From contig CAYGDB010000002.1 of NCBI GenBank assembly GCA_964348535.1, positions 1 to 40,217 of the forward strand: a stretch of 40,217 bases of DNA, written 5' to 3'. Below the pieces are notes generated by a model. That model searched no databases and was not told where the DNA came from. It was given only the letters and a program-made list of their open reading frames with translations. The stretch is from JBGPJO01 sp964348535. GTDB taxonomy: Bacteria > Patescibacteriota > Minisyncoccia > Phycocordibacterales > JAKFXT01. Of this stretch, positions 1 to 7,697 are shown piece by piece; the first letter of the stretch is position 1; each line of letters begins with the position of its first letter. The position numbers were made by a program, and so were the translations under genes.

Positions 1-1
1 A

Positions 2-499
2 AAAGGCGAGGAACACTACAACACCATAAGCGCTTTTATAAAAAGCATGAGGGCAAGTCAGCCAGATGCCGCTTTGTATTATCTTGCTCGGATGGTTGAT
101 TCAGGCGAAGACCCGCTATTTATTGCTCGCCGGATGGTGATTTTCGCGTCTGAAGATGTAGGTATGGCTCAACCTACTGCGCTTGTTGTGGCTAATGATG
201 TATTCAGAGCTTGCGAGATAATAGGTTATCCGGAGTGCGCCATAAATCTCGCTCACGGAGTTGTTTATCTATCAACCGCCAAGAAAGACAGAAGCTCCTA
301 CGACGCTTATTTTGAAGCTCTTGATGATGTAAAAAAGTATGGCAATCTTCCCGTTCCGCTTAAAATTAGAAACGCTTCCACAAAGCTTATGAAAAATCTT
401 GACTACGGCAAGGGTTATGAAAAGTATACGAATGACGATTTGCTTCCAGAGAAATTAAAAGGAAAAAAATATTATAAAGCTGGAAAAGAAAAAGATTAA
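2..499 (+). CDS. rarA: Replication-associated recombination protein A, C-terminal part (5' truncated by window)
   Basis: RarA (MgsA/YcaJ) is a clamp-loader-like AAA+ ATPase that acts at stalled replication forks. Only the C-terminal part lies in the window: the open frame runs from base 2, so the gene starts upstream and an ATG at 47 is internal. Visible family hallmarks are the EEHYN..SAFIKSMR helix, the block DAALYYLARM.DSGEDPLFIARR, and IFASEDVG, which together mark the C-terminal oligomerisation region of MgsA-type ATPases. The Walker motifs would be upstream and cannot be checked. The protein ends in a lysine-rich tail. Two small hairpins follow the stop codon. Identification is confident from the conserved blocks. 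Confidence 0.9.
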   Translation, partial: KGEEHYNTISAFIKSMRASQPDAALYYLARMVDSGEDPLFIARRMVIFASEDVGMAQPTALVVANDVFRACEIIGYPECAINLAHGVVYLSTAKKDRSSYDAYFEALDDVKKYGNLPVPLKIRNASTKLMKNLDYGKGYEKYTNDDLLPEKLKGKKYYKAGKEKD

Positions 500-540
500 A
501 GAAATATTTTTTTCTGACTGGTTTTAGTTTAGAGAAGTAC

Positions 541-573
541 TTGGCGGTTTCACCGCCAATTGCTGAATAGCAA
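541..573 (+). terminator. Two adjacent hairpins after rarA
   Basis: TTGGCGG (541-547) pairs with CCGCCAA (553-559), and TTGCT (560-564) pairs with AGCAA (569-573). No clear T-run follows, so factor-independent termination is uncertain. The stems could instead be structure in the long leader of the next gene. Confidence 0.4.
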
Positions 574-695
574 GGATTTGTCGAACAATATGGGAATACG
601 TGGTTTCTGTAAAAGGTGCTACACTATTTTGTAGAGTTTCTGGAAGCGCAATTTCCTAAGGCTGTTATCAGACTATTATTAATTTATTTAAAATT
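574..695 (+). other. Intergenic stretch with small stem-loops
   Basis: This non-coding stretch precedes the exported protein gene. It holds further short stems, for example CTACA (619-623) with TGTAG (630-634), and GGAA with TTCC near 642-655. TATTAT at 674-679 is a possible -10 box. No reading frame is convincing. Confidence 0.3.
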
Positions 696-1352
696 ATGAA
701 AATAAGTTCAAAAATCTTTGGTTTTGTTGTTTCTTTGGTAGCGATCATGTTGTCCATTCCTTCATTTGCTCTGGCTGATACGGACTCTAGGAAAGGCGCT
801 GATGGTATGGAGCGTGGAATGGAAGAAAAAATGGAGGAACATATGGATGACAAGATGAGCTCAAGTGCTGATGAAGATTATGATGATAAAGAGATGGACA
901 AAGATACGGACGATGGTCGTATGGAAGGAATGATGGGCGGTGAACACAGAAGCAAGGTGGTTGAAGCTGTTTTAAAGCTAGTAGAGCTTGCTGGAAAAGA
1001 TAAAAATATCGGGGAGGAAATCAGCGAAATAGCCAAGGAGGAAAATGAATCAAGCGGGCGAGCGGCTGAAGCCATAAAAGAGGTGGAAGCCCGCGGAAAA
1101 TTCAAGACATTTCTTTTTGGAACAGATTACAAAAACATAGGCGCTCTTAGAAGCGAGATGGTGAGGTCAGACAACAATATAGACAGACTTACAAAAGCCA
1201 AAGATAGAACAATAGACCAGGCTGTAAAAGCCGAGCTTGATGTTCAAATAGCAGTTTTTCAAAAAGCTAATGATGAAGCTGAAGCTTTTGTAAAAGCCAA
1301 CGAAAGCAAGTTCAGCATTTTTGGTTGGTTGTTCAAACTTTTCAGCAACTGA
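696..1352 (+). CDS. Exported Met/Asp-rich protein with HRS-type helical domain, function unknown
   Basis: This 218-residue protein begins with a signal peptide (hydrophobic stretch at residues about 7-26, ending near FALA). A very acidic, methionine-rich segment follows at about 28-85, with repeated MEE, MDD and EGMMGG-type runs. A helical domain begins at HRSKVVEAVLKLV and continues to the end, closing with an amphipathic/aromatic tail (FSIFGWLFKLF). I recognise the HRS...IGEEI..IA.E.N...FLFG.DYKN arrangement as common in Parcubacteria-type genomes but know no function. The Met/Asp-rich linker could bind metal ions; this is inference. No Shine-Dalgarno precedes the ATG. A strong terminator follows, so it is probably monocistronic. 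Confidence 0.75.
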   Translation: MKISSKIFGFVVSLVAIMLSIPSFALADTDSRKGADGMERGMEEKMEEHMDDKMSSSADEDYDDKEMDKDTDDGRMEGMMGGEHRSKVVEAVLKLVELAGKDKNIGEEISEIAKEENESSGRAAEAIKEVEARGKFKTFLFGTDYKNIGALRSEMVRSDNNIDRLTKAKDRTIDQAVKAELDVQIAVFQKANDEAEAFVKANESKFSIFGWLFKLFSN

Positions 1353-1387
1353 TAAGTTTTTAAAAAAATTAAATTTTAAAAATCCAA

Positions 1388-1426
1388 CAAACTCTCCACA
1401 ACTTTGTTGCGGGGAGTTTGTTTTTT
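1388..1426 (+). terminator. Rho-independent terminator of the Met/Asp-rich protein gene
   Basis: A 10-bp stem (1388-1397 with 1411-1420, one T-G pair) is closed by a small inner ACAAC/GTTG stem and followed by TTTTTT. Confidence 0.85.
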
Positions 1427-1566
1427 GAAGTATTCAGGTGTTTCAGTATTCTATATTTGCCAGTCGCACTTATTAACCATTGATTATTTTATAATCTTTG
1501 TATCTCTTTATACCTCTCTATATCTTCATATTGTAGAGATTATAATATTTTAATTTTTCTTAATTT
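1427..1566. other. AT-rich intergenic stretch
   Basis: No gene is visible in this very AT-rich spacer between the terminator at 1388-1426 and the inverted repeat at 1567. It shows TAT- and CTTTAT-rich runs only. Confidence 0.4.
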
Positions 1567-1612
1567 ACTCTGTAACAACAAGCCTGCTACAGCAGACTTG
1601 TTGTTACAGAGT
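1567..1612. repeat. Long perfect inverted repeat (46 nt)
   Basis: Arms of 16 nt (1567-1582 and 1597-1612) are exact reverse complements. A further CTGCT/AGCAG stem fills the middle. There is no T-tract on either side, so it does not look like an ordinary terminator. It lies 83 bp before the HAD gene start and could be an operator, cruciform or palindromic repeat element. Confidence 0.7.
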
Positions 1613-1682
1613 AATTATTCCGTTTGGTTTGATTAGTTTGTTTAATTTGATAGATTCTATAAATTATTTTAGTCACTTCTGC

Positions 1683-1688
1683 TATAAT
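1683..1688 (+). promoter_or_regulatory. -10 box, leaderless start of the HAD gene
   Basis: A perfect TATAAT lies 6 nt before the ATG at 1695, so transcription should begin at or next to the start codon. No good -35 is seen at normal spacing. Confidence 0.65.
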
Positions 1689-1694
1689 GGAGTT

Positions 1695-2378
1695 ATGAAA
1701 AAAGTGGCAATATTTGATGTAGATGGCACGATATTTCGCTCCAGTCTTATCGTTGAGCTTGCGGAGGTTATGATAGAGCGTGGTCATTTTCCAAAAGAAG
1801 CGAGTGATATGTATAAGAAAAAGAAAGAGGCGTGGAGCAATCGCAAAGGCTCTTATGATGATTATATAAATGCCTTGGTAGTTTCTTTTGTAAAACACAT
1901 AAAAGGAGTCTCTTTTGCTGATTTTGACAAAGCGGTTAAGTTTGTTACCGACCGTCAAAGAGATCGCGTCTATCGCTACACTAGAGACTTGATTCAAGAT
2001 TTAAAAAAGAAAAAGTATTTTTTGTTGGCCATATCGCAGTCGCCGAAAGGGGTGCTTGATGATTTTTGCAAATATTACGGTTTTGATAAAGTTTACGGCA
2101 GGTTTTATGAACTCGGTCCATCCGACAGGTTTACCGGAAAGATTGTTGACGAGCACCTCATAAGCAACAAGGCGAATATTGTCAAAAGGGCGGTTGAAAA
2201 AGAAGGGCTGACGATGAAAGATTCAGTCGGGGTTGGAGACACCGGCGGAGATATTTCTTTTCTTGATTTGGTGGAAAATCCCATTTGTTTTAACCCAAAC
2301 TCAATACTTTATCGTCATGCCAAAAGAAATGGTTGGAAGGTGGTGGTTGAGAGAAAGGATGTCATTTACGAGCTTTGA
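1695..2378 (+). CDS. HAD-superfamily hydrolase, subfamily IB-like (SerB-type phosphatase)
   Basis: This 227-residue soluble protein is a haloacid-dehalogenase-fold phosphatase. Motif I is FDVDGT (nucleophile Asp and acid/base Asp) at residues about 6-11. Motif II is the Ser in LLAISQSP. Motif III/IV is a Lys around ISNKANIVK plus GVGDTGGDISFL, which supplies the Mg2+-binding aspartates. An inserted helical cap after motif I fits subfamily IB (phosphoserine phosphatase-like). The substrate cannot be told from sequence. I chose ATG 1695 over the in-frame start at 1629 because motif I then lies at the normal distance from the N-terminus and because of the TATAAT six bases upstream. Confidence 0.85.
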   Translation: MKKVAIFDVDGTIFRSSLIVELAEVMIERGHFPKEASDMYKKKKEAWSNRKGSYDDYINALVVSFVKHIKGVSFADFDKAVKFVTDRQRDRVYRYTRDLIQDLKKKKYFLLAISQSPKGVLDDFCKYYGFDKVYGRFYELGPSDRFTGKIVDEHLISNKANIVKRAVEKEGLTMKDSVGVGDTGGDISFLDLVENPICFNPNSILYRHAKRNGWKVVVERKDVIYEL

Positions 2379-2418
2379 TGGGTCTAAAATTACGCAATAT
2401 TTATAGTTTTTTGACTTG

Positions 2419-2447
2419 TTGACTTGGCTTTCCGTTTTATTTAGACT
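2419..2447 (+). promoter_or_regulatory. Promoter of the DUF7282-like gene
   Basis: -35 TTGACT (2419-2424), a 17-bp spacer, then -10 TAGACT (2442-2447). The ATG at 2456 is 8 nt after the -10, so the leader would be almost absent. A second TTGACT lies at 2411. Confidence 0.55.
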
Positions 2448-2455
2448 ACAGCCAT

Positions 2456-2998
2456 ATGGAAACTTTAAAAAATCTGTCAGGCAATCAAAAGTTTATTATC
2501 GGTCTTATCATTGGACTTGTGGTCGGTTGGGGTGGAACTTTTTTCGCGATTGATAAATCTAAACCATCGCCATCTAAATTGGAAGAATCAAAAACTTCCG
2601 AAGAGGTTGATGAAGACTTGGATAGCGGAGACCTCTCTCAATCCGGTTATAACAAAAAAGCGGAGGCGGTTTTAGTTTCCGGCATTAACGCGGTTGAGGT
2701 AAATGACCAGCCGGCGGGAGATAAAGTTGAGGTTACAATGGCAACGCTTTCAAAGGCCGGTTGGGTGGTAATACATGAAGATGACAACGGCGCTGCCGGC
2801 AAGGTGCTTGGAGCTAGGCGTTATGAACCGGGTATTTATTTGGCTGAAGTAGAACTTCTGCGTCCGACAGAATCCGGCAAAATGTATTATGCTATGCTTC
2901 ATCTTGACGATGGTGACAAAGAATTTAATCTTAGCAATGACGGACCTATAAAAGGAGAAGACGGCAGGGTAGTGATGGATTCTTTCAAGGCCAATTAG
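2456..2998 (+). CDS. Membrane-anchored exported protein with a DUF7282-like beta domain
   Basis: This 180-residue protein has one N-terminal transmembrane anchor (about residues 13-31, IIGLIIGLVVGWGGTFFAI). A Ser/Glu/Asp-rich linker to about residue 60 follows, then an outside domain. The domain pattern of VEV..ATL..AGWVVIHED, GKVLG.R.Y.PG, V.L and YYAMLHLDDGD resembles the DUF7282 type of surface beta-sandwich domain. The match is by eye and not secure. It has its own promoter and a strong terminator, so it is monocistronic. The biochemical function is unknown. Confidence 0.7.
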   Translation: METLKNLSGNQKFIIGLIIGLVVGWGGTFFAIDKSKPSPSKLEESKTSEEVDEDLDSGDLSQSGYNKKAEAVLVSGINAVEVNDQPAGDKVEVTMATLSKAGWVVIHEDDNGAAGKVLGARRYEPGIYLAEVELLRPTESGKMYYAMLHLDDGDKEFNLSNDGPIKGEDGRVVMDSFKAN

Positions 2999-3030
2999 TT
3001 AGTATTGAAAAAAGTAAAAAAGAAAAAGTA

Positions 3031-3056
3031 AAAAACCGCCCTAGGGCGGTTTTTTC
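3031..3056 (+). terminator. Rho-independent terminator
   Basis: An 11-bp stem with CCGCCC/GGGCGG core, a TA loop and TTTTTT follows the DUF7282-like gene. Confidence 0.9.
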
Positions 3057-3097
3057 TTCAGATTCTAGATTCTGTGGAGAAATTTTGAATATGGTGC

Positions 3098-3103
3098 TAT
3101 TCT
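3098..3103 (+). promoter_or_regulatory. Probable -10 box of the DUF5654 gene
   Basis: TATTCT lies 6 nt before the second of two adjacent ATGs (3110). The spacing matches the other leaderless genes in this window and favours 3110 over 3107 as start. Confidence 0.4.
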
Positions 3104-3109
3104 TAAATG

Positions 3110-3406
3110 ATGGAAATAAAATCAAATTTTGTCAGTGTTAAGGAAAAAATTAACGAAGAGGGTGGAAAGTTAAAGCAGGAGGTTTCTGAAAAAGTTTCTG
3201 GTTATATTTTGGGAGCGTTTGGCTTGGTTGCCGGTCTTGCGTGGAACGAGGCCGTCAAGGCGCTTATAGACAGTTTTTTCCCTTCTAACGCTTCAGGCGG
3301 TGTTGCTGCCAAATTTATTTATGCTGTTATAATTACATTTATTGTCGTCATTGTAACGGTTTACATAACTAAATTGTTAAAGAGAAATTCAGAACCTCAA
3401 TCTTAA
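3110..3406 (+). CDS. DUF5654 family small membrane protein
   Basis: This 98-residue protein has a charged, amphipathic N-terminal helix (about residues 1-28) and two transmembrane segments: GYILGAFGLVAGLAWNEAVK.., and a C-terminal run about residues 65-88 (AKFIYAVIITFIVVIVTVYI). The pattern AFGLVAGLAWNEAVKALI matches the DUF5654 family of CPR and archaeal small membrane proteins, which has no known function. Two ATGs overlap at 3107 and 3110. The second is preferred because the -10-like TATTCT is then 6 nt upstream. It converges on rnj, and no strong terminator is seen between the two genes. Confidence 0.75.
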   Translation: MEIKSNFVSVKEKINEEGGKLKQEVSEKVSGYILGAFGLVAGLAWNEAVKALIDSFFPSNASGGVAAKFIYAVIITFIVVIVTVYITKLLKRNSEPQS

Positions 3407-3456
3407 TAGGTTTTAGACAAGAAAATTTTTTAAGCCGAAGTTAATTTTTAAGTTTT

Positions 3457-5439
3457 CTAAACCCCTATTAAAACCGGTATTACAATCGGTCTTTTGTTTG
3501 TTTTTTGAAATAGAAACCGCCCGACGTTATCAACGAGGGAAGATTTTGTGTAATCAAGGTCAATGGGGTTCATGTTTTTGGTGGTGTCTTCAATCGTTTT
3601 CTTTATAATCAGACGGGTTTGATTTAACAAATCTTGTGATTCTCTTAAATAGACAAAACCCCGCGATATGATGTCAGGTGATTTGCGCAGCCCTCCGGTT
3701 TTTGTGTTGATGCTTGCTATGATGACGAACATTCCTTCTTTGGCCAGAGTCTGTCGGTCTCTTATGACAACCTCCTGAATATCACCTATTGAGAAACCGT
3801 CAACTAGTATCAAACTTGAAGGCGCTTTTTCTTTTAGCAATTTTATTTTTTCACCCTTGTCTGTGATTTCAATAACAGAACCATTATCCGGAATAATGAT
3901 GTCAGATTCTTTTAATCCTCGGTCATAAGCGATTTGGGCGTGGACTTTAAGAAACTGGTGGTAGCCGTGTATGGGAATGAAGAAGCGGGGATTGATTTTG
4001 TTATGAATCCACATCATTTCATCGTGGTTGGCGTGCCCTGAAGCGTGGACTTCGGCGGTTCTGTAGTGAATCATATTTGCTCCTTGGCGGGCAAGGTTGT
4101 CTTTTAGTTTCTGGACAGCTCTTTCATTCCCCGGAATAATTGATGAAGATAAAAGAACAGTATCATATTTATTTATCTTAATGTATTTATGATTTTTTGC
4201 CCCCATCCGGGCCAAGGCCGCGAACTCGTCCGCCTGGGCGCCTGTGGCTATGACTACAATTCTATCAGGCGGGTAACCGGCCATTTCATCAATGGGAATT
4301 ATCGTTTCCGGTTTGACGTTGAGAAGTTTCAAAACCTTGGCAATCTCAACGTTTGTTTTCATGCTCCTGCCTTCAATGACCACTTTTTTATTGTATTTTT
4401 CGGCAATTTCTATCATTTTTATGATTCTCTCAAGCTGTGAAGAGAAGGTTCCGATTATCAGGCGGTTTTTGGAATTTTTAATTATATCTTCAATATTTTG
4501 ACTGACCACGCGTTCGGATATTGAAAATCCAGCTCTCTCTACGTTGGTTGAATCCGCCAGAAAGAGTATTACTTTTTCCTTTTTAAATATGGAATAGGTT
4601 TTTTCCTCTTCAGCGGTGGGTATGCCATTGTCATTGTCCACTCGAAGGTCGCCGGTGTGGACGATCGAGCCGTAAGGAGTGTCTATGATTACTCCCATAG
4701 CGTCCGGTATGGTGTGGGATACCGCAAAAAAACGAGTCTTAAGAGAGCCGAAGGTTACGGTTTCTTCTTTTTCAATTACTTTGATATCTAGCTCCGGCAG
4801 ATGAGTAAATTCTTCCTGGCGTTTTTTTATCATCACGGTAGTCAAAGAGCGCGAGTAAATGGGCGGATTTCCAAGCTTTTCCATTATGTAGGGAATGGCC
4901 CCTATATGGTCTAAGTGGCCGTGGGTGATTATTATTCCGCGTATCTTGCTTTTCCGTTCTTCCAAGTATTTGGTGTTTGGCAGAATGTAATCAATGCCGG
5001 GGGTGTCTTCTTCTTCAAATTGAAAACCTGCGTCAATAACCAAAATATCGTCTTTGTATTCAATGACGGTCATATTTTTCCCTATTTCCTCGACTCCTCC
5101 AAGTGGAATTATTCTGATATTTTCGCCGATATCCGGTATTTTGTTTCCTTCGTCATTCTCGTGAGGAGACGGCCCGCGATTCGGTCTTCTTTGCTGAGGG
5201 CGGTTCATCCTGCCTCCTTGTTGCCCCATATTAGACCTTCCGTAAGGACGATAGTCGCGTTTGCCGAAAGGTCGTCTTGGGCTCGTTTTTGAAAGAGAAT
5301 CTTTTTTCTCGGTTGTTACTTCATTGTTTTTTTCAATCGGACCGGATGTTGGCGCAGTGAAGACGCGTATGCGGTTGTTGTGTCGATAAAACTGCCCAAC
5401 TTTGTTAGATTCTTTTGTCGGTTTTTTTTCTTCGGCCAT
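3457..5439 (-). CDS. rnj: Ribonuclease J
   Basis: RNase J is a metallo-beta-lactamase/beta-CASP enzyme with 5'-3' exo- and endonuclease activity on RNA. Here it is 660 residues. The zinc motif HGHLDH is at residues 173-178. Further family motifs are HTGDLRVDN, SSSIIPGNE, HASGHANHDEMMW and the C-terminal IPIHGYHQFL. Residues 1 to about 106 are an extra, low-complexity arginine/proline/glutamine-rich tail before the usual IRIIPLGG start. It is likely disordered and could bind RNA or partner proteins. The gene follows the solute-binding-protein gene by 8 bases, suggesting one transcript. No Shine-Dalgarno is visible before the ATG. Confidence 0.95.
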   Translation of the reverse strand: MAEEKKPTKESNKVGQFYRHNNRIRVFTAPTSGPIEKNNEVTTEKKDSLSKTSPRRPFGKRDYRPYGRSNMGQQGGRMNRPQQRRPNRGPSPHENDEGNKIPDIGENIRIIPLGGVEEIGKNMTVIEYKDDILVIDAGFQFEEEDTPGIDYILPNTKYLEERKSKIRGIIITHGHLDHIGAIPYIMEKLGNPPIYSRSLTTVMIKKRQEEFTHLPELDIKVIEKEETVTFGSLKTRFFAVSHTIPDAMGVIIDTPYGSIVHTGDLRVDNDNGIPTAEEEKTYSIFKKEKVILFLADSTNVERAGFSISERVVSQNIEDIIKNSKNRLIIGTFSSQLERIIKMIEIAEKYNKKVVIEGRSMKTNVEIAKVLKLLNVKPETIIPIDEMAGYPPDRIVVIATGAQADEFAALARMGAKNHKYIKINKYDTVLLSSSIIPGNERAVQKLKDNLARQGANMIHYRTAEVHASGHANHDEMMWIHNKINPRFFIPIHGYHQFLKVHAQIAYDRGLKESDIIIPDNGSVIEITDKGEKIKLLKEKAPSSLILVDGFSIGDIQEVVIRDRQTLAKEGMFVIIASINTKTGGLRKSPDIISRGFVYLRESQDLLNQTRLIIKKTIEDTTKNMNPIDLDYTKSSLVDNVGRFLFQKTNKRPIVIPVLIGV

Positions 5440-5447
5440 TATTTTAT

Positions 5448-7220
5448 TTATCTTTTATTATTAAATATTTTCCAAATTTTTTCAGTTTCTATGTACCAAT
5501 TGTTTATGTTTGAAAATCTGTCTGATGGCACGGTTATGTGATCTATCTCAACCCCTTTTATTTTTTTGGGATAAAGATATATAAATGTCGGAGAATATAG
5601 AAAAATCGCAGGGGTGTCTTTTTGGAACTCCTTGCTGAACTCTCGGTATTTTACCAGTCTGTCTTCGCGATTTGTTACCGTTCTTGCTTCTGTCAGAAGT
5701 TTGTCAACTTTAATATTTGTATACATGGCGATATTTAAGCCGGGATCGTTTCTTTGCGAGGAGTGCCAAAAAGCAAACAGGTCCAAGTCATTCCCGATAA
5801 TTTCTCCAAAAAGAAGAGCGTCGTATTTCCTCGGCCTTATGACGTTTTGAGAAAGGTCTCCCGCTTCAAAAATCTTAATATCAACTTTGGCGCCCACCTT
5901 CTCCCAAGTTTCTTTTATTAACGTGGCGGTCTTTTTTAATTCGGGAGCGTCTGAAGTGGCTATTGAAAAAGAGAGGGTTTTGGTGTTTTTCTTTTTGTCC
6001 GTTTTTTCATATACGCCGGACTCATTTAATTTCCAGCCGTTTTGCTCGAGAATGCTTTTGGCTTTTGAAATTCTTTCTTCTTGACTTATGGCATCAAGAT
6101 ATTCGTCCTCATATCCTGTGAACCCTTTTGGTATTGGTCCGTTTGCTATTATTCCAAAACCGTAAAGGACGCTATCAACAATTGTTTTTTTGTCTATAGC
6201 CATGTCAAGAGCTTTTCTCACTTCAACATCGGCAAATATGGAGGCTTGGTTTTGGTTAAAAAATATACCGAAAATTCTTGATAGCGGAGAAGTTATCAGG
6301 TTTGTGTTTTGAAGCGGTGGCAGTTTTGATGTCTCTTCCGGGGTGATGCTGTTTACGCTTTCCAGATTTGTTTTTTTAAATAAATCCAGAATGGAAGCTT
6401 CGTTTGGGTGGAATGACATGGTTATTTTTTTTATGTACGGTTCACCCAGGGCGTAATCGCTAAAAGAAGAAAGAACATAATTATCCGGTATGCCGGAGGA
6501 ATTTTTGCTTATGCTTTTTAGCATGAAAGGTCCGCTTCCCACAGGTTCAATATTAAAAAAACTAAGCGCGAATTCTTCGGATGAAAGATTTTTCCAAATG
6601 TGTTTTGGTAAAATTCCCATTGTGGCGTTTTCCAGAAACGGAGTGTATGGCTGTTTTAAAATGAACTTAATTTCACGTTCGTTTATTTTTTCTATTTTGA
6701 CTGAATCCCAGTTGGCCCGTTTGGGACTTTTTATAGTACTGTCTTCCGCTTTGAGAATCGTAAACTCCACATCATCCGTTGTTATTGGAGTTCCGTCGTG
6801 GAAAGACAAACCATCTTTTAAAATAAATGTATAAGTAAGGGCATCGGAAGAAAGGCTGTAGCTTAGAGCCATGTCTGTGATTAGAGAGCCATCTGGGGCG
6901 GTTTTTAAAAGTCCCGAATATATGAGAGATGTGAGGTCGCGGTCGGCGTCTGAAATGGCAAGGACTGGATTTATAAATCTTGGTGAGCCGATTATGCCTT
7001 CTTTAATCGAACCTCCTTTTATGGGCACTTCTACTAATAGATAATCGTTTAAATTAAAAATAATGAACACCGAGCTCAATACGAGAATGGAAGAAAGGGT
7101 GTAAAAAATAATACGCTCGGCAAAAGAAAGATGCTCGACCGCCTTTTTTAGAGTTTCGATTGATTTATGGTAGAGGAGGCTAAAGCGTCCGCCCATTTTA
7201 TTATGATTAGATTCGTTCAC
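5448..7220 (-). CDS. Family-5 extracellular solute-binding protein (OppA/DppA-like), membrane-anchored
   Basis: This 590-residue protein belongs to the SBP_bac_5 family, which binds peptides or similar ligands for ABC importers. Family blocks include G.PRFINPV, SYSLSSDALTYTFILKDGLSFHDGTPITTDDV, GSGPFMLK and VRKALDMAIDKK. Instead of a lipobox it has a cytosolic basic N-terminus and one transmembrane helix (about residues 38-57, IIFYTLSSILVLSSVFIIFNL), so it should be tethered to the cell membrane. No ABC permease or ATPase lies nearby, so the partner is elsewhere or missing. The start is a GTG at 7220; an in-frame ATG at 7196 is an alternative. The gene is followed closely by rnj. Confidence 0.88.
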   Translation of the reverse strand: MNESNHNKMGGRFSLLYHKSIETLKKAVEHLSFAERIIFYTLSSILVLSSVFIIFNLNDYLLVEVPIKGGSIKEGIIGSPRFINPVLAISDADRDLTSLIYSGLLKTAPDGSLITDMALSYSLSSDALTYTFILKDGLSFHDGTPITTDDVEFTILKAEDSTIKSPKRANWDSVKIEKINEREIKFILKQPYTPFLENATMGILPKHIWKNLSSEEFALSFFNIEPVGSGPFMLKSISKNSSGIPDNYVLSSFSDYALGEPYIKKITMSFHPNEASILDLFKKTNLESVNSITPEETSKLPPLQNTNLITSPLSRIFGIFFNQNQASIFADVEVRKALDMAIDKKTIVDSVLYGFGIIANGPIPKGFTGYEDEYLDAISQEERISKAKSILEQNGWKLNESGVYEKTDKKKNTKTLSFSIATSDAPELKKTATLIKETWEKVGAKVDIKIFEAGDLSQNVIRPRKYDALLFGEIIGNDLDLFAFWHSSQRNDPGLNIAMYTNIKVDKLLTEARTVTNREDRLVKYREFSKEFQKDTPAIFLYSPTFIYLYPKKIKGVEIDHITVPSDRFSNINNWYIETEKIWKIFNNKR

Positions 7221-7231
7221 AGATAATAAAG

Positions 7232-7282
7232 GAAAAGGTTAAACCTTTTTAGCTAAAAATTTTGAAAAGGTTTAACCTTTTC
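7232..7282. terminator. Inverted repeat between secG and the solute-binding-protein gene
   Basis: Two copies of a self-complementary AAAAGGTT/AACCTTTT motif (7232-7249 and 7264-7282) are also inverted repeats of each other. They form a long stem around the loop 7250-7263. Placed just past the secG stop, it probably attenuates or ends secG transcription. Confidence 0.5.
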
Positions 7283-7297
7283 TTTTTTAAGGGATGG

Positions 7298-7528
7298 TTA
7301 TTTGATAATAATAGCAATAAGAGTAGATAAGACAAAAAGAATACTTAAGGCGATAGTGGCATTAAAAAGCACTTTTTCCGCTCCTCTTCGGGTATTGAAT
7401 CCGAATCCGTCTCCTCCACCGAAAGCACCTCCGAGGCCAGCTCCGCGCTGCTGGAAAAGAATACCAAGGACGAGTAAGGTTGCTAGGACTATTTGGATAT
7501 AAGGCAATGCTGTAGATAGAATCTGCAT
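7298..7528 (-). CDS. secG: Preprotein translocase subunit SecG
   Basis: SecG is the small accessory subunit of the SecYEG protein-export channel. The 76-residue protein has two transmembrane helices (about residues 7-26 and 55-75). Between them is the typical glycine-rich cytosolic loop with LFQQRGAGLGGAFGGG, followed by RRGAEKVLFNATI. Length and motif order are normal for the family. The promoter reads leftward with the -10 box 7 nt before the ATG. Its divergent neighbour is groES. Confidence 0.93.
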   Translation of the reverse strand: MQILSTALPYIQIVLATLLVLGILFQQRGAGLGGAFGGGDGFGFNTRRGAEKVLFNATIALSILFVLSTLIAIIIK

Positions 7529-7535
7529 TTGGTGA

Positions 7536-7563
7536 ATAATATCATAAAAGCCATTTTAAGCAA
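7536..7563 (-). promoter_or_regulatory. Promoter of secG
   Basis: On the minus strand: -35 TTGCTT (7563-7558), a 16-bp spacer, -10 TATTAT (7541-7536), and 7 nt to the ATG. This predicts a leaderless or nearly leaderless mRNA. The same -35 hexamer precedes groES. Confidence 0.6.
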
Positions 7564-7620
7564 ATTTATTTTTGGTGGTTTGCGTTTTCCATTTTAGCAA
7601 TGTATTATTGAAGATATTGG

Positions 7621-7661
7621 CTCGTAACCTTAAACAGCTGTTGCTGTTTTTGTTATACGAG
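7621..7661. promoter_or_regulatory. Imperfect inverted repeat, candidate groESL operator
   Basis: CTCGTA...TACGAG forms the outer arms, and AAACAGC...GCTGTTT around TGTT forms the inner arms. The repeat ends exactly where the groES -35 begins. It is not a CIRCE element (no TTAGCACTC), so a different heat-shock or stress regulator may bind here. Confidence 0.45.
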
Positions 7662-7690
7662 TTGCTTAAAATTATTAGAAAAACTATTTT
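7662..7690 (+). promoter_or_regulatory. Promoter of groES-groL
   Basis: -35 TTGCTT (7662-7667), a 17-bp spacer, -10 TATTTT (7685-7690), and 7 nt to the ATG at 7698. Confidence 0.6.
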
Positions 7691-7697
7691 AGTTCAT

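Noticed and set aside
7621..7661. CIRCE element
   Set aside because: The TTAGCACTC/GAGTGCTAA arms are absent; only an unrelated palindrome is present.
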